20,699 nucleotides of DNA. Source: Zipacnadum sp036504235 (GTDB taxonomy: Bacteria > Armatimonadota > Zipacnadia > Zipacnadales > Zipacnadaceae). The stretch lies in NCBI GenBank assembly GCA_036504235.1, contig DASXVN010000032.1:1-20699 (forward strand), in the 5' to 3' direction. The position numbers and the translations under genes were made by a program. Below the pieces are notes generated by a model, which worked only from the letters and a program-made list of their open reading frames with translations, did not search any database and was not told the DNA's origin. Of this stretch, positions 6,481 to 12,700 are shown piece after piece. Position 1 is the first letter of the stretch. Each line of letters begins with the position of its first letter.

Positions 6481-7782
6481 TTACTCCGCGCTGTTCGCCT
6501 CGGCGGCGGCCAACGCCTCCTGGCGCTGCAACTTCATCGAGCAGAACTTTCCGCACATCGAGCAAACGTCGGGGTCTTGCGGGCCCCGTTCGCCGCGGAA
6601 CTGGCGCACGCGGCCCGGATCCAGGGCCAGTTCGGCCATGCGATCCCAGTCCAAGGCGGCGCGGGCCTCGCTCATGCGGTCGTCCCACTCGCGCGCGCCG
6701 GGCACGCCCTTGACCAGGTCGCCGGCGTGCGCGGCCAGCCGCGCGGCGAGGACCCCCTGGACGACATCGTCCAGGTCGGGCAGGCCGAGATGCTCGGCGG
6801 GCGTGACATAACAGAGAAAGTCTGCGCCCGCGCCGGCGCAGAGGGCGCCGCCGATGGCCGCGGTAATATGATCGTAGCCGGGGGCCACGTCGGTGACCAG
6901 CGGCCCGAGCACGTAGAAGGGCGCGCCGTGGCAGAGCTGCTTTTCGAGCAATACGTTGCCGGCGATCTGGTTGAGCGGCATGTGCCCGGGGCCCTCGACG
7001 AATACGGCCACGCCGGCGGCGCGGCAGGCCAGGACTAGCTCGCCCAGCACGCGGGTCTCGGCGATCTGGCCGGGGTCGGAGGCGTCGGCGGTGGCGCCGG
7101 GGCGCAGGCCGTCACCGAGGCTGGCCGCCACGTTGTACTTCTTGAGAATGGCCAGCAGCTCATCAAAGCGTTCGTAGAGCGGGTTTTCCGCCTGGTGGAC
7201 GTCCATCCAGTGGGCCAGGAGGCTGCCGCCGCGGCTGACTATACCGCATTGGCGCGGCTGCGAGCGCAGTTCGGCAACCGTGGCCCGGGTCACCCCGCAG
7301 TGCAGGGTCTGGAAGTCCACGCCGTCGGCCGCGTGGGCCTCAATGGCCTCCAGCATCTGATCGCCGGTGACCTTCACGATGTCGCCCCAGCGGGCCTCGG
7401 CCTCCGCCGCGGCCTGGTAGATCGGCACGGTGCCCAGGGTTACGGGGCAGGCGGCGCGGATCTCCCGGCGGATGGCGTTGAGGTCGCCGCCGGTGCTGAG
7501 GTCCATAACGGCGTCGGCGCCGACGGCCACCGCGGCCGCTAGCTTGGCCAGTTCGGTGTCGAGGGAGCTGGCGTCGGGGGAGGTGCCGATATTGGCGTTA
7601 GTCTTGGTGCGGAGCCCGGCGCCGACCCCCAGGGGGCGGACGGGGCTGCCGGCGCGGCCCATGATGACGATGGTGCCCGCGGCCAGGCCCTGGCGCAGAA
7701 CGGCTTCCTCGACGTGTTCCTCAGCGGCAACGGCCGCGATCGTGGCGGCGTCTAGATTATCCGGCAGTTTGACAGTATTCAT
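6481..7782 (-). CDS. thiC: phosphomethylpyrimidine synthase ThiC (short form)
   Basis: ThiC is a radical-SAM enzyme that rearranges 5-aminoimidazole ribotide into the HMP-phosphate pyrimidine of thiamine. The 433-residue product has 'GLRTKTNANIGTS', 'VMDLSTGGD', 'LGTVPIYQA', 'VDFQTLHCGVT', 'SRGGS', 'SLGDGLRPG', 'FVEGPGHMPLNQI' and 'LGPLVTDVAPGYDHIT...YVTPAEHLGLP'. The C-terminal cluster ligands are C407, C410 and C414 in 'CSMCGKFC', spaced x2 and x3, one residue tighter than the CX2CX4C of well-studied long ThiCs. The length matches the short ThiC group, which also includes BzaF-like benzimidazole synthases, so that paralogue is not excluded. The ATG at 7782 has only a weak AGAG-type ribosome site about 10 bases upstream. 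First gene of a minus-strand run that continues to nadE. Confidence 0.92.
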   Translation of the reverse strand: MNTVKLPDNLDAATIAAVAAEEHVEEAVLRQGLAAGTIVIMGRAGSPVRPLGVGAGLRTKTNANIGTSPDASSLDTELAKLAAAVAVGADAVMDLSTGGDLNAIRREIRAACPVTLGTVPIYQAAAEAEARWGDIVKVTGDQMLEAIEAHAADGVDFQTLHCGVTRATVAELRSQPRQCGIVSRGGSLLAHWMDVHQAENPLYERFDELLAILKKYNVAASLGDGLRPGATADASDPGQIAETRVLGELVLACRAAGVAVFVEGPGHMPLNQIAGNVLLEKQLCHGAPFYVLGPLVTDVAPGYDHITAAIGGALCAGAGADFLCYVTPAEHLGLPDLDDVVQGVLAARLAAHAGDLVKGVPGAREWDDRMSEARAALDWDRMAELALDPGRVRQFRGERGPQDPDVCSMCGKFCSMKLQRQEALAAAEANSAE

Positions 7783-7819
7783 GAGCGACCGGCTCTCTTA
7801 CAGGCGATACGGGTGTTAG

Positions 7820-7848
7820 GTGCCCCGGTCCAGCCTGGAGGGGAGCAC
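7820..7848 (-). promoter_or_regulatory. second hairpin in the thiC leader
   Basis: In the minus-strand RNA, GTGCTCC pairs with GGGGCAC (one G-U) and TCCA pairs with TGGA across a CC/CC internal mismatch. Bases 7824-7836 can instead pair with 7865-7878 (ACCGGG with CCCGGT, AGGCTGG with CCAGCCT, one bulged base). This would disrupt both this hairpin and the upstream terminator-like hairpin. No ligand-binding consensus is recognised. Confidence 0.55.
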
Positions 7849-7850
7849 GC

Positions 7851-7886
7851 CAAAAAACCAAACAAGGCTGGCACCGGGCCAGCCTT
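7851..7886 (-). terminator. intrinsic terminator-like hairpin in the thiC leader
   Basis: On the minus strand AAGGCTGGC-CCGGT-GCCAGCCTT forms a perfect 9-bp stem with a 5-base loop, followed by GTTTGGTTTTTTG. It has all the parts of a Rho-independent terminator pointing at thiC, about 70 bp before the start codon. It is either an attenuator of thiC or the terminator of a minus-strand transcript from further upstream. The plus strand has no matching T run. Confidence 0.7.
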
Positions 7887-7895
7887 ACCCGTGAC

Positions 7896-7924
7896 ATTAT
7901 ATAGCCCGGGCGGGCGGGGCGCAA
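7896..7924 (-). promoter_or_regulatory. sigma-70-like promoter reading toward thiC
   Basis: A perfect -10 hexamer TATAAT (7896-7901, minus strand) lies 17 bases downstream of TTGCGC (7919-7924), which matches half of the -35 consensus. A TATAAT in such GC-rich sequence is unlikely to be chance. The predicted start near 7889 would put the terminator-like hairpin at the very 5' end of the RNA and leave a leader of about 107 bases. Confidence 0.6.
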
Positions 7925-7960
7925 GGGCGGAAGAGGGGGGGAGTTCCGCGGCGGCGGCCG

Positions 7961-8014
7961 GGCCCACCCCGCCCTCGGCAGACCTCGGGCACCCCTCCCG
8001 GTGCGGGAGGGGCT
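7961..8014. repeat. 54-bp dispersed repeat, copy 2 of 3
   Basis: Identical by eye to 28-81 and 8241-8294, including the terminal CCCCTCCCG-GTG-CGGGAGGGG palindrome. Sequence beyond the 54 bases diverges at once. Confidence 0.85.
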
Positions 8015-8033
8015 AAGGGCGCCTCACCCCCGG

Positions 8034-8078
8034 CCCCTCTCCGTGGCGCTCGCCGACGAGCCCCTTGCGGGAGAGGGG
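8034..8078. repeat. CCCCTCTCC / GGAGAGGGG palindrome with long loop
   Basis: Arms CCCCTCTCC (8034-8042) and GGAGAGGGG (8070-8078) enclose a 27-base loop. They are preceded by CTCACCCCCGG. The same arms and leader recur at 8356-8380 with a 5-base loop and at 15017-15051 with a 13-base loop, so the arms are conserved while the loop is not. Confidence 0.75.
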
Positions 8079-8121
8079 GGAACGGCAGAGGCAACGGCGA
8101 CAGGCAACCGCTGCCTCTCCC

Positions 8122-8226
8122 GTAGGGGCGGAGCTTGCTCCGCCCGCGGCAACCGCTAGGCCGAGGGTTAGCGGCGGGCGCGGGTGGATGTTTCGCGGAT
8201 ACGGCCCGCGAAAGATCCACCCCTAC
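8122..8226. repeat. complete composite GTAGGG/CCCTAC palindrome
   Basis: Hairpin A is GGGCGGAGC-TT-GCTCCGCCC (8126-8145). The central stem pairs CCGCTA with TAGCGG (8153-8173). Hairpin B pairs GGGTGGAT and TTTCGCGG with CCGCGAAA and ATCCACCC (8182-8222), with a single G/G mismatch. The ends are GTAGGGG and CCCCTAC. Hairpins A and B carry different stem modules here, unlike at 2567-2677. Confidence 0.8.
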
Positions 8227-8242
8227 GAACGGCAACGGCCGG
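8159..8242. repeat. 84-bp direct repeat, copy 1 (second copy at 8614-8697)
   Basis: The two 84-base stretches differ by eye at two positions (A/G in the hairpin loop and G/A just after CCCCTAC). The repeat is the right half of the composite element plus its CGGCAACGGCCGG linker. The second copy has no left half. Confidence 0.85.
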
Positions 8243-8294
8243 CCCACCCCGCCCTCGGCAGACCTCGGGCACCCCTCCCGGTGCGGGAGGGGCT
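8241..8294. repeat. 54-bp dispersed repeat, copy 3 of 3
   Basis: Identical by eye to 28-81 and 7961-8014. It follows a CGGCAACGGCC linker directly after the composite element at 8122-8226. Confidence 0.85.
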
Positions 8295-8355
8295 GACGGC
8301 ATTGGCAACGGCGAGGGGGACACGTACCCCGGCGGCGGCCGGCCTCACCCCCCGG

Positions 8356-8380
8356 CCCCCTCTCCTGGCAGGAGAGGGGG
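8356..8380. repeat. CCCCCTCTCC / GGAGAGGGGG palindrome, short loop
   Basis: Ten-base perfect arms (8356-8365 and 8371-8380) flank TGGCA, preceded by CTCACCCCCCGG. Related copies are at 8034-8078 and 15017-15051. Confidence 0.8.
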
Positions 8381-8424
8381 GGAAAGGCAAGGGCAAACGG
8401 CGAACGGCAAGCGCTGGCTCTCCC

Positions 8425-8544
8425 GTAGGGGCGGAGCTTGCTTCTGTCCTGAGCCTGTCGAGGGGCTCCGCCCGCGGCTATCGCGAAGCCACAGTTCCCA
8501 CCCGGCGAACGTTAGCGACGGCGGGGTACGAGCCCCCGCCCTAC
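8425..8544. repeat. composite GTAGGG/CCCTAC palindrome with an insert in hairpin A
   Basis: It starts GTAGGGGCGGAGCTTG, like the element at 8122. The loop is then expanded by about 23 bases containing CCTGAGCCTGTCGAGG before the right arm GGCTCCGCCC (8464-8473) resumes. The central part keeps ATCGC...GTTAGCGA. Hairpin B is GGCGGGG...CCCCCGCC, then CCCTAC. The insert is a diverged reverse form of the CCCTTCGACAAGCTCAGGGC palindrome. Confidence 0.72.
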
Positions 8545-8613
8545 AAACGGCAACGGCAACGGCCGGGCCGACCTCGCTGCGCTCGTGCGGCCCCTCCGGG
8601 AGAGGGGAACGGC

Positions 8614-8697
8614 GGCCGAGGGTTAGCGGCGGGCGCGGGTGGATGTTTCGCGGGTACGGCCCGCGAAAGATCCACCCCTACAAACGGCAACGGCCGG
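8614..8697. repeat. 84-bp direct repeat, copy 2; truncated composite element
   Basis: This is the right half of the 8122-8226 element (central GGTTAGCGG, then the GGGTGGAT...ATCCACCCCTAC hairpin ending at 8681) with its linker. The sequence to its left is a different CCCCTC/GAGGGG palindrome (8592-8608). Confidence 0.82.
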
Positions 8698-8734
8698 CGG
8701 GGGACGTAGCCCCCGCCCTACAAACGGCAACGGC

Positions 8735-8800
8735 ACACCGGCGAGACCCTTCGACAAGCTCAGGGCGGGAAGCTCGCCGGGCGAGCTTCGCAGCCGGTGC
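8735..8800. repeat. palindrome with two further palindromes in its loop
   Basis: The outer arms ACACCGGCGAGA and CCGGTGCC are those of the 2744-2764 palindrome. The loop holds CCCTTCGACAAGCTCAGGGC (8747-8766), then GAAGCTCGCC-G-GGCGAGCTTC (about 8769-8789). It ends just before the UPF0280 gene's stop codon. Confidence 0.75.
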
Positions 8801-8810
8801 CACCTACGGC

Positions 8811-9542
8811 TTAGCCTAGCGGGCGAAGCTCTAACTCGCCGCCGGCGGCTAGTTGCGCGCCTATGATTACCGCAGCGCCGGTTACGCCGGGGACGGTTAG
8901 CGCCCACTGGACTGCGTCCTCCGCGTCGTCGGGGCGGCGGACGCGGTTGCCCAGGCCGGAGGCGGCGGCGTCCGCCAGGGCGGCGTCTGCCGCTACGATC
9001 ACCGCGGCGTCCGCGCGGCCGGCGCTGTAGGAGTGTCCCACCGTCCCCGAGGAGGTGCATACGCCGCCTCGCCAGCCGGCGGGCACGACCAGGCCGACGC
9101 GGCCGGAGAGGGGAGAAGCTCCGGCCCAGATGGAGACGATCCGCTCCGGAATCGTCGCCAGGAAGAGGTCGCCGCCGTTTTCTACGAGGACTTGGGCGCT
9201 GTGCTCCAGGAGGGCCTCGCCTACCCACTGGGCCACCGCGCCGGCGACTGCCGCCATGGGGCCCACGTTGACCACCGCGCCGGCCGCGTACATCCCGGCC
9301 ACCAGCGGGGGGGCGTCGTCCGGGGCGATCAGGGGCACCAGGCTGGTCAGGAACTCGGGGCGGCGGGCGATCTCGCGCTGGATTTGGCCGCGGGCCTCGC
9401 GGATGGCCTCCAGGGTCTGGACAGTGAGCCGCTGCTCGGCCTGCACGTGGAGGTCGCTTTCGCCGAGCACGGTTTGCCAGGCCTGCAGGTCGGGGGCGGT
9501 CGCGGCATTGCGGTATATTCGGGGTTGGTAGCCCTCGTTCAT
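8811..9542 (-). CDS. UPF0280 family protein (ApbE-like fold)
   Basis: The 243-residue protein matches UPF0280 along its length: 'HVQAEQRLTVQTLEAIREARGQIQREI', 'PEFLTSLVPL' (62-71), 'VGPMAAVAGAVA' (93-104), 'VENGGDLFL' (120-128), 'GASPLSGRVGL' (141-151), 'GVCTSSGTVGHSYSAGRADAAVI' (160-182) and 'ALADAAASGLGNRV' (188-201). The NGGD and ADAAA(S/T) motifs resemble the metal and flavin sites of ApbE flavin transferases, but UPF0280 members have no established reaction that I know of. No signal peptide, so probably cytoplasmic. ATG 9542 has AGGAG six bases upstream. The gene is divergent from the giant secreted protein, with a 165-bp shared upstream region. Confidence 0.9.
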   Translation of the reverse strand: MNEGYQPRIYRNAATAPDLQAWQTVLGESDLHVQAEQRLTVQTLEAIREARGQIQREIARRPEFLTSLVPLIAPDDAPPLVAGMYAAGAVVNVGPMAAVAGAVAQWVGEALLEHSAQVLVENGGDLFLATIPERIVSIWAGASPLSGRVGLVVPAGWRGGVCTSSGTVGHSYSAGRADAAVIVAADAALADAAASGLGNRVRRPDDAEDAVQWALTVPGVTGAAVIIGAQLAAGGELELRPLG

Positions 9543-9707
9543 GGTTCACTCCTGGGGTATGAGCAACTGGTCGGGCGGTTCTCCGCACGGGCTTCGGGCA
9601 CCTGCGAGAACGGTTCTAGAGGAACTGGGCGCCCGACCCGGAATATTCAACGTTACACTAGTGAGGCGCGCCGGTGCGCCCCGTCGTCCTTCTGCCTGGA
9701 GGTCCTT

Positions 9708-12700
9708 ATGTTGCTCAAGCGCTTGCTGGCCGTGACGTTTCTCGCCCTGGGTTTGTGCGGCGCCGCCGGAGCCGGCGGGGTCAAAATGATGCCGGATAAG
9801 CTGGTGCCGCGCGCCGCCGGGGCGATCGTGGTGGACGGCGACCTGCACGAATGGGGCGGCCAGGAGCCGGCGTTTGTCTATACCCCCTTGGCCACGGGCG
9901 AATTTCTGACCCCCCAGATCAGCGAGGCGCTGGCGAAATTCTCCGAGCAACTGGGGCAGCGGGTGGAGGTCCACGCCGCTTTCGACCAGGACGCGCTGTA
10001 TCTAGGGCTGCTCTGGCGCGATCCGATGCTGGCGCGGGGCGGCGGCAGCCGGTTGGTGCTGCACCTGCAGACCGATGAGATCACGCAGGTGCTGACCGAT
10101 GCGGTGGTCGAGGCCGGGCGCGTGCGGGTGCAGGTGCAAGACGCGACGGGGCGGGCGCGGACGGCCGACGTGGGGGCGGCGGGCGGCCGGTGCGCGGTGA
10201 CGCTGGACGAGGACCGGCGCGGGTATCAGCAGGAGTTGCGGATCCCGTGGAAGCTGCTCACCAAGGCCGGGCTGCCCCCGGCCGGCGATTTCCAGGTGTT
10301 TTTCGACTTCACCTGGTCGGACTTCGGCCCTGATCTGCTCAAGCAACTCCCGGTGGAGTTGCTGCGCAACAATACGCACTTTACCTACAACTACCTGACC
10401 AGCGCCGACGCGCTGCTCAGCTCCGGCTACCTGTCGAACTCCGCCAAGTGGGGGACGCTGCTGTTCAGCGACGACCCGGCGGCCACGCAGGAGGCCGGCT
10501 CGCCGCGCGGGCGCGGGGCGACGGTGCTGGGCGTGCCGACGCGGCCGGGGCCGATCACCGTGGACGGCTCGCTGGCCGACTGGGCGGGCGTGCGGCGGCA
10601 TCCGGCCGCCTACTTCCCGCAGCTTCTGGACAACCGCTACGGCGCCCAGGTGGCGGCCTGCTGCGACGACGAGGCGCTCTATCTGGGCTTCTTCTTCCAC
10701 ACCCCCCACCCGCTGTTCAACCAGAATCCGGCGAAGCTGGGGGAGGGCTACGGCGGGGGCGACTGCCTGCAGTTCCGCTTCATCCCCGGCACCGGGGCGC
10801 AGGTCTACTTCAACGGCTGGTATGACACCGCGGGCCGGCAGGCGGCGCTGAGCGCGGACACGCGCGCTTTCGCTGACCTGCTGGCCGAGGGGGCGCAGGA
10901 GGCCTTCGCGGGGGACGAGCCGAGCGGCGGCTACACCCAGGAGCTCAAGCTGCCCTGGGCGGTGCTCACGCCCGGCGGGAAGCGGCCCGCGGCCGGCGCG
11001 CGCTGGCCCGCGACCTTCCAGCTCTGGTGGGCGGGGGTGGAGACGCCCTTCGCGGTGGGCACGACCCTGCGCCTGGCGGCGACCGCTCCGTTGAGCGCCG
11101 CGTACACCGTGCCGGGGGAAGGCGAGACCAGTCTGGGGATCTTCGACGCCGCCGGTCGTCTGGTGCGCTGGCTGCTCCAGGGGGATTTCCGCCACGCCGG
11201 GGCGAACGCCGAGAGTTGGGATGGCCTGGACAACTTCGGCAAACCGGTGCCCGCCGGCGACTATCAACTGCGCGGCCTGTACCACCCGCCGCTGAAGCTG
11301 GAATACCAGATGACCGCCAGCAACCCCGGCAATCCGGCCTGGCCCACCGCCGACGGCAAGGGCGACTGGCTGTCGGATGAGTCCCACCCGCAGGCGGCCG
11401 TCACGGACGGCAACCTGATCTACCTCGCCGCGCCCGGCTGCGAGAAGGGCTGGGCGATCATGGCCGTGGACCAAAACGGGCAGCGCCAGTGGGGGTTCCG
11501 CTGGGAGGTCTACCCGCGCTGCATCTCGCTCGCTCTGGCGGGGGACTACCTGTACGCCCTGGTCAGCGGGCCGGAGTTGACGGACAACAGCCGCTTGTAC
11601 AACGGCGGGACTAACGCCGGGGAGCGCGCGCTGCTGGTCTGCCTGGACAAGCGCACCGGCCAGTTTGCCGGGCTGTCCGCCTCCACCGGGGCCCAGAAGA
11701 TCGCCACCTGGCCGTACCGGCACCAGCAGCTCAAGATGTGGGACCTGCGCCGGGAGATGAACTTCCGGCCCAGCACCTACGCCGGCCAGCCGCGGTATTC
11801 GGTGTACGACGTGGCCGAGACCGCCCAGGCTACCGGGCTGGCCGCGATTGGGGACCGGCTGTACGTCTCGCTGTTCTTCGACGGTAAGCTGATGGTCCTG
11901 GACCGGGCCACGGGCCAGCCGGTGGACGAGATCGCCGTGCCCGCGCCGTTTGGGCTGACCGCGACGCCGGAGGGCAAGCTGCTGGCGGTCAGCGAGGCCC
12001 GGGTCGTCGCCGTGGACCCGGCGACCAAGGCGGTCACGCCGCTGATCGCGACCAACCTGGACGCCCCGGCGGAGGTCACCGTGGGCCCCGGCGGGGAGAT
12101 CTTTGTGAGCGACTGGGGCAAGTCGTTCCAGGTGAAGGTCTTCTCGCCGCAGGGCAAGTTCCGGCGGGCGATCGGCAAGGCCGGCGGGCGGCCCTGGGTG
12201 GGCAAGTTTGACCCGGCCGGGATGCTGCTGCCGCGCGGGATGGCCGTGACTCCCGCCGGCCGCCTGTGGGTGGCCGAGGACGATGGCTCCCCCAAGCGCA
12301 TCTCCGTCTGGGACAGCAAGACCGGCGCGCCGATCCGGAGTTTCTACGGCCCCACGCCGTACGGCGGCGCTTGGTTTATCCCTAATCGCGCGGACTCGAC
12401 GGACGTCCTGGCGGAGGCGACGCGCTGGCGGCTGGACTTTAAGGCCAAGACCTTCACGCCGGTGGCCACCGTCTTCCGGCGCATGGCGCTGGACCAGCCG
12501 TACGCGCTGTCCGGCGGCGACATGGGCAATATCCTGGGGGTGCTGCCCCGGGTGCGCGAGGGCCGCGAGTACGTGGTGGCGGGCAACGTCCACTACGGTC
12601 TGACCATCTATATGCGCAAAGGCGACAGCTACGAGGCGGTCGCCGCGGTGGGCACGCTCCAGCGGCCGTCCTTCCGCGACAGCGACGGCACCGCGCTGAG

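Larger units (their letters stand above)
7925..8810. other. non-coding block of about 890 bp made of repeats
   Basis: I see no convincing gene on either strand. The block is a patchwork of palindromes joined by CGGCAACGGC-type linkers: two 54-bp repeats, three G/C-run palindromes, two composite elements, a duplicated half-element, a single GGCGGGGG/CCCCCGCC hairpin (8696-8721) and a nested palindrome at the end. It separates thiC's promoter from the end of the UPF0280 gene. Confidence 0.85.

Noticed and set aside
7783..7910. TPP riboswitch upstream of thiC.
   Set aside because: Neither the CUGAGA nor the ACCUGAU core is present on the minus strand of the leader. A structured leader exists but does not follow the TPP consensus as I can read it.
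8065..8866. Open frames of 75-214 codons in the repeat block between thiC and the UPF0280 gene.
   Set aside because: Same reason: they translate repeats, and the same peptide words recur wherever the repeats recur.
9543..9707. A promoter for the giant protein based on TACACT at 9654-9659.
   Set aside because: No acceptable -35 lies at 15-19 bases upstream, so I cannot support it beyond noting that the divergent gap must hold promoters for both genes.
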